A stretch of 64,000 bases of DNA from Saccharicrinis aurantiacus (GCF_001660705.2 NZ_LYBV02000009.1:85653-149652), one strand, 5' to 3'. Positions 54,968 through 64,000 are shown, counted from the stretch's first letter. Notes: a model not told the origin generated them from the sequence alone. Made by a program: numbers and translations.

Positions 54968-55609
54968 CTATTTTGCAGTGCCTTTTAGCATAGGAACAAA
55001 AGCAAATTTACCAAAATCTTCTTGATCAAATTCAGTTGCTGAAATTCGAGTAATTCTAATCATATTCTGCGACTTATCTCCAACGGGAATTACCATATTC
55101 CCACCTATCTTTATTTGCGTTAACAAATCTTCGGGAATATAGGGGGCACCAGCAGTTACTATTATATGATCAAAAGGACCATACTTAGGCAAGCCAGCAT
55201 AACCATCTCCATAAAAGAAAAGTGGTCGGTATCCTAGTCTTGGTAGAAAGGTACTGGTTTTATTATATAACTCCTTTTGACGCTCGATAGTATAAACCTT
55301 TGCACCAACCTCAATTAGCACTGCAGCTTGATAGCCAGAGCCTGTTCCTACTTCCAAAACTTTATCTCCTGACTTAATCTTTAATAATTGCGTTTGAAAG
55401 GCTACTGTATAAGGTTGTGATATGGTTTGACCCGCACTAATAGGAAAAGCCTTATCCTGATAAGCAAATTGCATGAAGCTACTTTCAAAAAAAAGATGGC
55501 GAGGAACATTACCAATTGCTGATAATACATTGGAGTCAGTTATACCCTTTCTCTCAATTTCATCTACCAATCTTAGCCGCAGTCCTTTATGTCTGTATGT
55601 ATCAATCAT
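54968..55609 (-). CDS. pcm: Protein-L-isoaspartate O-methyltransferase
   Basis: This 213-residue enzyme repairs isoaspartyl damage in ageing proteins with SAM. Family features: VPRHLFF (about 31), AYQDKAFPISAGQTISQPYTVAFQTQLL (about 50-76), the SAM motif VLEVGTGSGYQAAVL (about 84-98), VYTIERQKELY, and ITAGAPYIPEDLL-like VTAGAPYIPEDLL followed by GGNMVIPVG. First gene of an operon with the MBL-fold gene. Cytoplasmic or periplasmic forms exist; no signal peptide here. Confidence 0.93.
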   Translation of the reverse strand: MIDTYRHKGLRLRLVDEIERKGITDSNVLSAIGNVPRHLFFESSFMQFAYQDKAFPISAGQTISQPYTVAFQTQLLKIKSGDKVLEVGTGSGYQAAVLIEVGAKVYTIERQKELYNKTSTFLPRLGYRPLFFYGDGYAGLPKYGPFDHIIVTAGAPYIPEDLLTQIKIGGNMVIPVGDKSQNMIRITRISATEFDQEDFGKFAFVPMLKGTAK

Positions 55610-55721
55610 TCAAAAAAAATATGTGTAAAAGTAATATTATATCTATTATTTTGTAAACAATATTCTTATACTTTGTACGTTATAAGCCTTGTTGAGGTGG
55701 CTTAATTCACTATGGAGATCA

Positions 55722-57170
55722 ATGATAAAAAACTTATTTTCAATAAATAATAGGATAAATGAACGCAGGGTAAAATATACTTTTGTGCTATCTGATATTG
55801 TATTTATTTGCTTGTCGCATTTGATAATACTTCAGTTATTTCCTGATTTGCCATTGCACATCCTTAATAAGCACTTACCTATATTATCAAAAGGGTTTGC
55901 AATACCTCTATTTTTTTTAACCTCAACTTTTTATTGGGTTTATAATTTTTATTTATTCGGGGCTTACACTCAGGTGGATAAGAGATCAGGATTATCAATA
56001 ATATGGCCAAGTTTTTTATCCGTTTTTAGTGGCTCAGCACTTCTATTGTTACTTTTAATTAAAACAGTTCCGTATTACGTAAGCTATTTTCAATTTATAC
56101 TTTTTATAAAGTATTTATCACTACTTGGAGGGTTAATTATTATATCTAGGGTTATTTGGATTCAACTTTTCCAGAAACAAAAACGAAATGGAAATATCTC
56201 ATACAACACGATTTTGATTGGTAATAACGAACGTGCTTTAGCTATTATTAAAGATTTCTTGGGATTTAAATATAATTTAGGGTTTAAGTTTATTGGATAT
56301 GTATCACCTAATAATGAAGAAAATCCTCAGATTAATAATTACTGTAAGCATTTTGGAAATATTGATAAGCTAAGCTCGATTATTAACAAGAATGAAATTG
56401 ACGAGGCTGTAGTTTGTTTAGACCCTCGAAATCATGAAGGTATTTATTCTGTAATTACATTATTAAAGCAAAGTGGTATTACTATTCGCTTAAATCCGGA
56501 TATTAATTTAATAATTGAAGGGGCTGTTAAAACAAATACACTAGAGACGTTACCTTTTGTAACCATTACTCCTTTTAAAATGCCTGTTTGGCAAGGGGTT
56601 ATGAAACGATTTCTTGATTTTTCAATAGCACTATTAGGCTTGCTATTTTGTGCGCCTATATTCTTAATACTTGCCCTATTAATTAAACAGGGATCAAACG
56701 GACCTATTTTTTACGCTCAAAAGCGAATCGGAAAGAATGGTAAGGTTTTTACTATTTACAAGTTTAGGTCAATGTACATTAATGCTGAAGAAAGTGGACC
56801 TTGTTTGGCAAAAGAAGATGATGTGCGTATTACTAAGCTTGGCAGATATATGCGAAAGTGGCGAATTGATGAGTTACCTCAATTTATTAATATTGTTATG
56901 GGTGATATGTCTTTGGTAGGTCCTCGTCCTGAGCGTCAATTCTTTATTGATCAAATAGCAGAGAAAGCACCACACTATGCGCATATATTAACGGTTAAGC
57001 CAGGTATTACATCATGGGGTATGGTTAAGTTTGGCTATGCACAAAATATAAATGAAATGATTGAACGTTTACAATTTGACCTTCTTTATCTTGAAAATCA
57101 GACCTTATTGGTTGATTTTAAGATAATTCTATTTACCGTTAGAACTGTTTTGGCAGGGGAAGGTAAATAA
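55722..57170 (+). CDS. Exopolysaccharide sugar-phosphate transferase (WcaJ/PssY type)
   Basis: A 482-residue inner-membrane protein that would load the first sugar-phosphate onto undecaprenyl phosphate for capsule or exopolysaccharide synthesis. Four N-terminal helices (about 20-145), a Rossmann-like CoA-binding-type domain (about 155-270; NTILIGNNERAL) and the C-terminal bacterial sugar transferase domain: KRFLDFSIALLGLLFCAPIF, IFYAQKRIGKNGKVFTIYKFRSM (about 340), LGRYMRKWRIDELPQFINIVMGDMSLVGPRPE (about 385-416). The frame opens 11 codons earlier at TTG; ATG at 55722 is preferred. No other polysaccharide genes lie beside it. Confidence 0.9.
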   Translation: MIKNLFSINNRINERRVKYTFVLSDIVFICLSHLIILQLFPDLPLHILNKHLPILSKGFAIPLFFLTSTFYWVYNFYLFGAYTQVDKRSGLSIIWPSFLSVFSGSALLLLLLIKTVPYYVSYFQFILFIKYLSLLGGLIIISRVIWIQLFQKQKRNGNISYNTILIGNNERALAIIKDFLGFKYNLGFKFIGYVSPNNEENPQINNYCKHFGNIDKLSSIINKNEIDEAVVCLDPRNHEGIYSVITLLKQSGITIRLNPDINLIIEGAVKTNTLETLPFVTITPFKMPVWQGVMKRFLDFSIALLGLLFCAPIFLILALLIKQGSNGPIFYAQKRIGKNGKVFTIYKFRSMYINAEESGPCLAKEDDVRITKLGRYMRKWRIDELPQFINIVMGDMSLVGPRPERQFFIDQIAEKAPHYAHILTVKPGITSWGMVKFGYAQNINEMIERLQFDLLYLENQTLLVDFKIILFTVRTVLAGEGK

Positions 57171-57175
57171 GCATA

Positions 57176-57208
57176 AAAAAAGGAGAACAGTATGTACCAT
57201 TCTCCTTT
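57176..57208. terminator. Bidirectional terminator between transferase and carbohydrate cluster
   Basis: AAAGGAGAA and TTCTCCTTT pair across a 12-base loop; A-run to the left and T residues to the right. It serves the convergent genes ending at 57170 and 57227. Confidence 0.78.
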
Positions 57209-57226
57209 ACAAACTGTTGTTTGATT

Positions 57227-58600
57227 TTATCTTTTATAACTTGGCTTTTCCTTATTAAAGAAGTCGTTATATTCTTGAAAGAATTCAACTCCTAACATTT
57301 CAGGTAAGGCGGCTAATCCAAACAGCATACAACCATAATCAACACCTTCTACCTTAGATGGGCGCCAATTTAAGTCACTATAGCTGTATTTCCATAGAAT
57401 ATAGTCGCCACCATCAGAAATTCCTTCTCTTGCTGGTAGTGCCATTTTACCTAGTCCACGAGAATCTCGATATATTGCAATTAAATCTTCACGAACTAAA
57501 TTTGGTAATACTGCAGAATACCCAGCCATCGCACTTAGTGCTACGTTTTTGCCTTTGTTTCGGTCTTTATCTGTGTTGATGTCTTTAATTTCACAAATTC
57601 GATCTACACAATAACTTTCCACTAACTCCCCTTTGTTATCTCTTAAACCAATACCGGCAGTAGTTCCCCATTCGTATGTTTGTTTTCCCATTTCATCAAG
57701 ATCATTTCTATCATGCCACCACGCTCTATCTGCTAAGGCCGCACTTTTCATAGCTTCATGATATTCTTCACTTATCGAGAAATCGTGCACAAACATATAA
57801 TTAAACATGAATGTGAAATTAGAGGTAAACTCTTTAGTTACGGCATGATCTGTTGGGATATCAAATTTTTCGCCTGATTTACTGGTGTAAGTGGCATGTG
57901 GTAAGTTTTGAGTTGAAGCATACCATTTATCCCACAACTTATTGGCGGCATTATTCTTCTTTTTGGCTTGATTTTTAGCAAACCACGCTACAATCATATA
58001 TTCATTGTAGGGTAAGGTGTAGTTGTTTTTAGCTGAACCATCAGGGTTCATCTCAAGTGCAATTTGACCTTTTTCCCAATCGCCAACAAATACCTCATGA
58101 TTGATCATATTGTATAAACGATCGGCATATTCTCCGATTTTCTTATTTTCATGAAAATATCGCTTGGCAAATAGTACTCCACCTAACATTAAATCTGTGT
58201 CAATGGGGCTAAAATCATGACTCATTGATTCGCCTGTATGGATATTAAAGAAGTGGATGAAACAATTTTCATCAGTTTTCTCAAGATTAACACCATAATC
58301 GTTAATTCCTAAAACTGTTTCTAAGGTTTCTGTGATTTGCTCTTCTGCATTGTTAGTCCATCCCATTTCTGTGGCCACACAAAGAGAAACTAAGCCCATT
58401 CCAATATTGGCAGAAGATCCTCTGTCAGAACTCTCTTTTGTGCTCACATAATCGTTATATAAACCTTTATCAGTGCGGAGCATATCGTAAAACTTACAAG
58501 TATTTTGCAGAAGTTCTTCCAATATCTGATGGTCCGTTTTTTGAGCAGTAAGGTTTCCTGCTAGAGCAAACACTAATACGAAATAAATAAGTTGTTTCAT
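57227..58600 (-). CDS. Secreted protein, possible (alpha/alpha)-barrel carbohydrate-active enzyme
   Basis: The 457-residue product has a signal peptide (MKQLIYFVLVFALAGNLTAQ). The remainder is rich in helices and Trp/Tyr, with segments reminiscent of glucoamylase-like/GH144-type (alpha/alpha) barrels: LYNDYVSTKESSDRGSSANIGMGLVSL (about 48-75), DFSPIDTDLMLGGVLFAKRYF (about 130-150), PYNEYMIVAWFAK (about 198) and YEWGTTAGIGLRDNKGE (about 320). I am not sure of the family; no catalytic pair can be assigned with confidence. It lies downstream of a GH43-like gene, esterase and sulfatase on the same strand, so a role in saccharide breakdown is likely. Confidence 0.6.
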   Translation of the reverse strand: MKQLIYFVLVFALAGNLTAQKTDHQILEELLQNTCKFYDMLRTDKGLYNDYVSTKESSDRGSSANIGMGLVSLCVATEMGWTNNAEEQITETLETVLGINDYGVNLEKTDENCFIHFFNIHTGESMSHDFSPIDTDLMLGGVLFAKRYFHENKKIGEYADRLYNMINHEVFVGDWEKGQIALEMNPDGSAKNNYTLPYNEYMIVAWFAKNQAKKKNNAANKLWDKWYASTQNLPHATYTSKSGEKFDIPTDHAVTKEFTSNFTFMFNYMFVHDFSISEEYHEAMKSAALADRAWWHDRNDLDEMGKQTYEWGTTAGIGLRDNKGELVESYCVDRICEIKDINTDKDRNKGKNVALSAMAGYSAVLPNLVREDLIAIYRDSRGLGKMALPAREGISDGGDYILWKYSYSDLNWRPSKVEGVDYGCMLFGLAALPEMLGVEFFQEYNDFFNKEKPSYKR

Positions 58601-58747
58601 TTGTAATTCTTTAGTTGTTAATAGTAGTTATATGAAGCAAAGATCAAGAGGTGATTTTTATATCCTCCCTCATTATAAAGTAATGAGAGAGGATTATTTG
58701 GTAGTTATACAATGGCAAATTAAATTCGCCATTTTGATTTTAGATAC
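58601..58747. other. Intergenic hairpins after the GH43-like gene
   Basis: Two inverted repeats: CCTCCCTCATTA...TAATGAGAGAGG (58665-58692, one mismatch) and AATGGC...GCCATT (58711-58733). Either could end or attenuate the minus-strand transcript from the GH43-like gene, though neither is followed by a strong T-run. Confidence 0.4.
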
Positions 58748-60553
58748 TTATTTAACGAGTACTGGTTTTGTACTCTTGGATATTCCATTTTCATTAAAAG
58801 CCTCTATGGTAAAATAGTAATCCGTTCCTTTATCTAAGGATGGAACTTTATGCTCGTTCACATCATAAACCAACCACGAATGGTATAATTTATCGGGAGC
58901 AATACCCCAACGGATATTATAACCCTGAGCACCCTTAACAGCGTCCCACGACATAACAGCATCACGTGGATCCGCTTCTCTGCTAATTTTGAAGTTTTTA
59001 ACGCTCGATGGTATTTTTCCTTCGCCCAAACCAAATACGCGTACCTCAGACATGGCAAAGTTATTTCCTGGAACCTCGATGTTATTATAACGTACATACT
59101 TAGCTTTTACAGGAACGCTTAAAGGGAGGTATGCATTAGGTGTATCCTTATAGCTTTTGCTTTTATCAACAATTGTTTCCCAGTTTGTACCATCAAGAGA
59201 TGCTTCAATTGTATAGCGATGACGAAGACCTTCTACACGTGTGTAAATACCCGCCTCATGATCGTGAAAATTAAGTTGCAATGCGTAAATCATTCCAACA
59301 TTTTGCATTTCAATTTCTATCCACTGTTTATCATCATTAGCTTCGGCAACCCAATAAGATTTAGGGTTTTCATCCGTTAATATCTTTGATAAAATTTTAC
59401 CATCTGCAGTGCGCTCTTCTGGCATTTCTTCAATATCGAATTCACCATCATCGGCCGTGCTTTTTTCTATTTGCAGAACAGAACTTGATACCGTGGCTTT
59501 GCCTTTGTATGATAATAACATCCAGCCATTGTGTTGACCTGCTTTTGTTGGATGACTTGGCGCATAACGCGGATAATCGCCATAATGCGTATTGCTGTGC
59601 ATAATATCTTCGTTATCGAAATAAGTTGGATACATACATAAACGGCGTTCCCAATGCGCATTAGAGGCTAGTGCTGTTGTGCCAAAATGCCAATACTGAT
59701 TGTTGGTTTGCTTTACGGTAATACCATGACCGGCACCGTTGGTAAAACCACCAGGTTTAAAACTAATTGGATTTCCTTTCATATATTCAAAAGGACCAGT
59801 TGGTGAATCGCCTACGTAAGCACCATCAGCATAAACATTAAACTGTGTACCTGGAGCAGCATACTGTAAATAATATTTACCATTGTGCTTGGTCATTGAG
59901 GCTCCTTCCATATAACCTTCTTTTATGGTTGGATGAAAGTTGTTTTCGCCAAAACGCTCCCAACCATGCTCTTCCTCATTTAAATAAATAAGTTCTTTCG
60001 GTTCCCCAATTTCAAGCATTCTATCATTTTTATTAAGCTCTTTTACTTTAAGAGGAAACACATTGGACGATCCCCAATACAAATAAGTTCTGCCATCATC
60101 ATCAATGAATATTTCAGAATCTTGTATGTTTTTTGAAATAGAAGCCGTTGGAGTCCACGTACCCGACTTAGGATCGTCAGAGTAAAGAATGCTTCCATAA
60201 CCAGCAGGATTTCCGGCAAAATAGATTACTGAATCTTTATAATTAAATGCCGAAGGTGCGTTAGATCCCTCAAAAAACCATTGAGCCGGTTTGATAAATT
60301 CCCAGTTAACAAGATCTGTAGAGTGCCAATATCCGAAAGATCGGGTTACAAACATGTAATATTCACCCCTAAATTCCACAACTGCAGGATCGGCACCAGA
60401 GCGATAGGATAAATTATTGGCAGAATTATAAACCATATAAGTATAATCAATATCGATAGGATTACAATAGGTTTGCGGTAATTGATCCTGTGCATATACA
60501 GAAACGTTTGATAGTGCAAACACTAATAGTAGTGTATTTAATATTTTACGCAT
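58748..60553 (-). CDS. Secreted GH43-like enzyme with discoidin-type and Fn3 domains
   Basis: The 601-residue product has a signal peptide (to about residue 21), a five-bladed beta-propeller typical of GH43/GH117-like enzymes (about 28-350), an F5/8-type-C carbohydrate-binding domain (about 385-510; DENPKSYWVAEANDDKQWIEIEM ends early, then MSEVRVFGLG) and a C-terminal Fn3 domain (about 520-601). Candidate catalytic residues: Asp in RSGADPAVVE (D55), Asp near SEIFIDDDG (about 151-153) and Glu in YMEGASM (E216), the usual D/D/E set. Substrate (arabinan, xylan, galactan or other) is unknown. One base separates it from the esterase stop region, so it is in one operon with the next genes upstream. 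Confidence 0.83.
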   Translation of the reverse strand: MRKILNTLLLVFALSNVSVYAQDQLPQTYCNPIDIDYTYMVYNSANNLSYRSGADPAVVEFRGEYYMFVTRSFGYWHSTDLVNWEFIKPAQWFFEGSNAPSAFNYKDSVIYFAGNPAGYGSILYSDDPKSGTWTPTASISKNIQDSEIFIDDDGRTYLYWGSSNVFPLKVKELNKNDRMLEIGEPKELIYLNEEEHGWERFGENNFHPTIKEGYMEGASMTKHNGKYYLQYAAPGTQFNVYADGAYVGDSPTGPFEYMKGNPISFKPGGFTNGAGHGITVKQTNNQYWHFGTTALASNAHWERRLCMYPTYFDNEDIMHSNTHYGDYPRYAPSHPTKAGQHNGWMLLSYKGKATVSSSVLQIEKSTADDGEFDIEEMPEERTADGKILSKILTDENPKSYWVAEANDDKQWIEIEMQNVGMIYALQLNFHDHEAGIYTRVEGLRHRYTIEASLDGTNWETIVDKSKSYKDTPNAYLPLSVPVKAKYVRYNNIEVPGNNFAMSEVRVFGLGEGKIPSSVKNFKISREADPRDAVMSWDAVKGAQGYNIRWGIAPDKLYHSWLVYDVNEHKVPSLDKGTDYYFTIEAFNENGISKSTKPVLVK

Positions 60554-60554
60554 G

Positions 60555-61340
60555 TTATTTACTTTTATATTTAAAGATCCGTTTTAATAATTTTGGTTCG
60601 GCTAGGGCGCTGTCCCAACTATTATGATTATCGTTTCGATATAATGTGTATTTCGATTTTCGATTGCTTTTTTTAACGATATCGTAAATGTCTTTTGATA
60701 AATATGGAGGAACAACATCATCAACTCCACCATGGAAAAACCATATTGGAGTTTGTGCATATTTATTTGCAAGTGTTTTATCATGACCGCCACAAATAAC
60801 CACCGCGGCAGCATATTTATCAGGGTATCTATACAATTGCTCAAGAGTACCCATGCCACCCATTGATATTCCCATTATGTATAACCTTGACGCATCTACA
60901 TAATTAGCTTTTGAAAGTGTATCAACCAATTGGTTTACTAATTGTGATGATTTTGGTAATGGCCTTTCTACATCAAATGAAAAGATGGGACCATTTGCAC
61001 CTTGTTCTTTTTTTCTGTTAGTCCACATCTCATTTGGTGGGCATTGCGGAAATAAAGCAATACACGGAAAGTCAACTAAATTACTTTTTTGAGTAAATAA
61101 GTCGCCCCCATGGGTAAGCTGCGCTTCATTATCGTATCCTCTTTCTCCAGATCCATGTAAAAACAAAACCAAGGGATATTTTTTTTTCGAATCAAAACCT
61201 ATGGGTAATAGAATTTGATAGTTTAAGGTGTCTGAATTACTAACAAAGGCACCTTTCTGAAATTCACCTGTTTTGTCCAAATCAAAATTGCTGATTGAAA
61301 GATTTAATGACATCAGCATATTTATAAATAATAATATCAT
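60555..61340 (-). CDS. Exported alpha/beta-hydrolase, esterase/PHB-depolymerase-like
   Basis: The 261-residue product has a hydrophobic N-terminus (signal peptide or anchor), then an alpha/beta-hydrolase fold: LVLFLHGSGERGYDNEAQLTHGGD (oxyanion region, about 57-80), the nucleophile elbow GISMGGMG (S159), the acid in FHGGVDDVVPP (about 208) and a His in NDNHNSWDSAL (about 240). Similar enzymes in polysaccharide loci remove acetyl or feruloyl groups. It lies end to start between the GH43-like gene (1-base gap) and the sulfatase (no gap), so it is tightly coupled to both. Confidence 0.83.
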   Translation of the reverse strand: MILLFINMLMSLNLSISNFDLDKTGEFQKGAFVSNSDTLNYQILLPIGFDSKKKYPLVLFLHGSGERGYDNEAQLTHGGDLFTQKSNLVDFPCIALFPQCPPNEMWTNRKKEQGANGPIFSFDVERPLPKSSQLVNQLVDTLSKANYVDASRLYIMGISMGGMGTLEQLYRYPDKYAAAVVICGGHDKTLANKYAQTPIWFFHGGVDDVVPPYLSKDIYDIVKKSNRKSKYTLYRNDNHNSWDSALAEPKLLKRIFKYKSK

Positions 61341-62903
61341 TTAATGTAAGTATTTATCAGGTACCTGATATTTTAGAATTAAGCTATCGAGTTCATTATG
61401 TAATTCTTCCTGTTTGGTTTTGTATTCAGCCTGGCCGTAGATGTTATGCATTTCATCCGGGTCTTTATCAAGGTCATACATCTCCCAAACTTTATCTTTA
61501 TAAAAATGAATTAATTTAAAGTGCCCTTTCTTAACACCATTATGAGCCTTTACACTATGGAAACCTGGGTATTCGTAATAATGATAGTATAATGACTCTC
61601 GCCATGGTACATCCTCAGAATTGGATTCCATTAAAGGCAAGATTGATTCACCTTGCATATCAGTTGGAGAGTCTACTCCAAGCATATCTAGAAATGTTGG
61701 AGCAAAATCGATATTCTGTGTAAATTGATTTATGCTAACGCCTTTTTTATCAATAAATGGATTACGGATAATCAATGGCATCCTAAACGATTCTTCATAC
61801 ATCCATCGTTTGTCAAACCAACCGTGCTCCCCTAAAAAGAAGCCTTGGTCAGAAGTATACACAACAATTGTGTTTTCTAATAAATCATTTTCTTCAAGAT
61901 ATTGGTACATTTCGCCAATGCTCTCATCAACAGACTTAACACATGCCAAATAATCTTGTAAGTAGCGTTGTAGCTTCCATTCTGCTTTTTCTTTTTCAGT
62001 TCTTTCTGTAAGGTAATAATCATTATTTCGTTCGCGATAGGCCTCTAAAAATGTTTTACGTTCTTCGTCTGTCATACGTCCAAAGAATACATCAGGCCAT
62101 CTATCGTATAAAAGTGTATCGCTATCTAATCCTGTTACCATTTTTAAGTCATGACCTTCATATGCATCTACATATATATTCATTTCTTGTCCGCCAGCAG
62201 CTTGTCGACCTTGGTAATTATCAAAGTAATTATCTGGAATTGGGAACTCTGTGTTTTCAAATAAGCGATAGTATTTTTCAGCAGGTACCCAGTTACGATG
62301 CGGTGCTTTATGCTGCATCATTAAAAAGAAAGGTTTATCAGAATTTCTATTGCTTAGCCAATCTTGCGTAAATTCGGTAATAAGTTCGGTTACATATCCT
62401 GTTTCTTGAGTAGTGCCCTCTTTTGTTATAAAATCAGGGTTGTTATATTCTCCTTGATCATTTAAAATTCGGTAATAATCGAACCCAACGGGTAGTGAAT
62501 TCAAATGCCATTTTCCAATTACAGCCGTTTCAAATCCGTTTTCTTGAAGTATGTTTGATATTGTAGCCTGTTCGCCATTAAACTTAGTACCATCATTTTT
62601 CATAAAACCATTGGCATGAGAGTGTTTACCTGTTAGTACAGATGCTCTACTGGGACCACATATTGAATTGGCACAATAGTTTTCGGTAAACAAGAAGCCT
62701 TCTTTAGCAAGGCGATCGATGTTAGGAGTTGGGGCTAGCTTTGAAATGGGGTGCCCATACGAACTGATAGCCTGTAGTGCATGGTCATCAGTCATGATAA
62801 AGAGAATGTTGGGTTGCGTCTTGTCTTGTTTGTTATTGCTAGAACACGATGCTAGAATAAAGCTCGTAATTAATAGAAATAACATGTTAGTTGTGTGTTT
62901 CAT
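61341..62903 (-). CDS. Sulfatase lipoprotein, S1 family
   Basis: A 520-residue lipoprotein (lipobox SFILASCSS, Cys20). The S1 sulfatase signature CGPSRASVLTGKH is intact: C82 would be converted to formylglycine by a sulfatase-maturating enzyme, R86 follows. Metal ligands: D39, D40 (FIMTDDHA) and the late DQGFFLGEHGWFDKR (about 345). The C-terminal KRWMYEESFRMPLIIRNP and IDFAPTFLDMLGV are typical. It resembles N-acetylglucosamine-6-sulfatase-like and other glycan sulfatases; the sulfated substrate is unknown. Cys, not Ser, at the active site, so it needs an anaerobic or aerobic maturase encoded elsewhere. Confidence 0.92.
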   Translation of the reverse strand: MKHTTNMLFLLITSFILASCSSNNKQDKTQPNILFIMTDDHALQAISSYGHPISKLAPTPNIDRLAKEGFLFTENYCANSICGPSRASVLTGKHSHANGFMKNDGTKFNGEQATISNILQENGFETAVIGKWHLNSLPVGFDYYRILNDQGEYNNPDFITKEGTTQETGYVTELITEFTQDWLSNRNSDKPFFLMMQHKAPHRNWVPAEKYYRLFENTEFPIPDNYFDNYQGRQAAGGQEMNIYVDAYEGHDLKMVTGLDSDTLLYDRWPDVFFGRMTDEERKTFLEAYRERNNDYYLTERTEKEKAEWKLQRYLQDYLACVKSVDESIGEMYQYLEENDLLENTIVVYTSDQGFFLGEHGWFDKRWMYEESFRMPLIIRNPFIDKKGVSINQFTQNIDFAPTFLDMLGVDSPTDMQGESILPLMESNSEDVPWRESLYYHYYEYPGFHSVKAHNGVKKGHFKLIHFYKDKVWEMYDLDKDPDEMHNIYGQAEYKTKQEELHNELDSLILKYQVPDKYLH

Positions 62904-62977
62904 GAGGTATTAAATTGATTATAAAATGATAAATAAGTAAGGGTTTATAATCTATACTGAATTCTATTATTAATGCA

Positions 62978-63002
62978 GCTCAGCTGTTTTTATCAGCTGA
63001 GC
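62978..63002 (-). terminator. Hairpin after the GH3 gene
   Basis: GCTCAGCTG and CAGCTGAGC form a perfect 9-bp stem with a seven-base loop, 17 bases past the GH3 stop codon. No strong T-run follows on the minus strand, so it may attenuate rather than end transcription into the sulfatase gene. Confidence 0.5.
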
Positions 63003-63018
63003 CACAATAGTTGATTTT

Positions 63019-64000
63019 TTATTTAAATGAGAAAGTTTTGTGATTACTTTCATCGCTAGAACTAGTGCTTACCCACACATTAAAGTCACCTGCTTCCACA
63101 GTTGGTTTAATGTTGTTATCTAAAAACTCAATAGTACTTTCGTCGATGGTAAATTCAACGGTTTTAGTTTCTCCTTTTTTAAGAGCAACTTTTTCAAAAC
63201 CTTTTAGCTCTTTTACCGGACGTGTAACCGAAGCTACAATGTCTTGTATATACAATTGAACTACTTCTTCGCCATCGTAATTTCCATTGTTGGTAACATC
63301 AATGGAAACATTGATAGAACCACCTTTAGAAAATTCAGCACTGCTCAATTTTAGATTGCTGTACTCATAATTGGTATATGATAAACCATGACCAAATGGA
63401 TATAGCGGAGTGTTTTCCACATCGATATAATTTGATCGGTAATCGGCAGGAGCATCATCGTTAAATGGGCGACCTGTGTTTTTCATGTTGTAATAAATAG
63501 GCACCTGACCCACATTACGAGGGAAAGTCATTACCAATTTAGCAGTAGGATTGTAGTCTCCAGAAATGATATCAGCCACAGCATCACCTGCCTTAATACC
63601 CGGATACCAAGCCTCAACTATGGCATCTACATTTTCAGCTTCCCATGATAAATCTAACGGGCGACCATTGAATAATACCAAAACAATTGGCTTACCTGTT
63701 TTCTTCAGTTCTTTTAAAAGCTCGCGCTGATTTCCTGGAAGGGTAATTTCACTGCGGCTAGCAGCTTCGCCCGACCAGTGGTAGTTTTCTCCCATTGCAA
63801 CTAAAACCACATCGCTATTTTTTGCAGCTTTAACCGCTTTAGCAAATCCTTTTTTATTAGGCACATTTACCGTAGAAACCTTCTCAGTAGAACGATCGAT
63901 TAATGGTAAATCAGTTCCTTTGGCATAAGAGAATTTCACTCTAGTATTGTTGTATTTGGCTTCTAAACCTTCGCGAACAGTTACCGATTTGCTACGATCA
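63019..64000 (-). CDS. GH3 beta-glucosidase, C-terminal part (runs off the window)
   Basis: About 327 residues of a GH3 enzyme are present; the frame stays open past 63939 to the window edge, so the apparent ATG/GTG starts are internal. Visible: the C-terminal (alpha/beta)6 sandwich domain with VVLVAMGENYHWSGEAASRSEITLPGNQRELL, VLVLFNGRPLDLSW and EAWYPGIKAGDAVADIISGDYNPTAKLVMTFPRNVGQVPIYYN, then the Fn3-like C-terminal domain (VSIDVTNNGNYDGEEVVQLYI). This matches periplasmic BglX-type beta-glucosidases. The nucleophile Asp lies in the N-terminal barrel outside the window. It removes terminal beta-linked glucose or xylose; exact specificity unknown. Confidence 0.92.
   Translation of the reverse strand, partial: DRSKSVTVREGLEAKYNNTRVKFSYAKGTDLPLIDRSTEKVSTVNVPNKKGFAKAVKAAKNSDVVLVAMGENYHWSGEAASRSEITLPGNQRELLKELKKTGKPIVLVLFNGRPLDLSWEAENVDAIVEAWYPGIKAGDAVADIISGDYNPTAKLVMTFPRNVGQVPIYYNMKNTGRPFNDDAPADYRSNYIDVENTPLYPFGHGLSYTNYEYSNLKLSSAEFSKGGSINVSIDVTNNGNYDGEEVVQLYIQDIVASVTRPVKELKGFEKVALKKGETKTVEFTIDESTIEFLDNNIKPTVEAGDFNVWVSTSSSDESNHKTFSFK

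Noticed and set aside
61732..62371. Plus-strand frames of 73 and 106 codons
   Set aside because: Both are antisense to the intact sulfatase gene and lack start signals.

Overview
The window is a chromosomal piece of an AT-rich Bacteroidota genome, most likely a fermentative, polysaccharide-degrading member of the Marinilabiliales/Prolixibacteraceae-like group. This is inferred from SusC/SusD/SusE outer-membrane systems, two proteins with type IX secretion (T9SS) C-terminal sorting domains, DUF4249, DUF6266 and DUF2490 family proteins, TAnnTTTG-type promoters, the absence of Shine-Dalgarno sites, and a trimeric electron-bifurcating-type [FeFe] hydrogenase. I did not compute GC content or run any database search.

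Layout. 1-2.5 kb: end of a NuoF-like subunit, the [FeFe] hydrogenase catalytic subunit and the NuoE-like subunit. 2.5-8.6 kb: an accessory stretch in which three nearly identical ~205-bp direct repeats, each with two hairpins and two leader-plus-ATG modules, separate a TonB-like/sigma/membrane-protein group, an exported protein of unknown family, and the ung gene. 9.4-13.9 kb: a decaying locus (frameshifted DUF4249 gene, TonB-dependent receptor without its N-terminus, T9SS-secreted CARDB protein, broken IS1182-like transposase). 14-28 kb: mostly housekeeping genes: NhaC antiporter, Fur-family regulator, acyl-CoA carboxylase subunits, LptF/G permease, tgt, a glycosyltransferase, an ECF sigma factor, rsmG, rpmH (52 codons), a PASTA protein, an RluD-type enzyme, ddl and a DUF2490 protein.

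28-47.4 kb is a complete starch/maltooligosaccharide locus: a T9SS-exported GH13 amylase, a GH13 lipoprotein, two SusE-type lipoproteins, SusD and SusC on the minus strand. On the plus strand are a LacI-family regulator, an SLC45/MFS-type sugar transporter, beta-phosphoglucomutase and a GH65 maltose phosphorylase. Palindromic LacI-type operators lie upstream of both the susC side and the transporter side, apparently upstream of the promoters, which suggests one regulator drives both halves, perhaps as an activator. A double-frameshifted DUF6266 gene sits between susC and lacI.

47.5-57.2 kb: purA, a beta-barrel protein, a DSD1-like PLP enzyme, gcvP, an MBL-fold hydrolase with pcm, and a sugar-phosphate transferase for exopolysaccharide synthesis. 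57.2-64 kb: a second carbohydrate cluster, all on the minus strand: a secreted possible (alpha/alpha)-barrel enzyme, a GH43-like/discoidin/Fn3 protein, an esterase, a sulfatase lipoprotein and the 3' part of a GH3 beta-glucosidase running off the window. No tRNA, rRNA or CRISPR array was seen.
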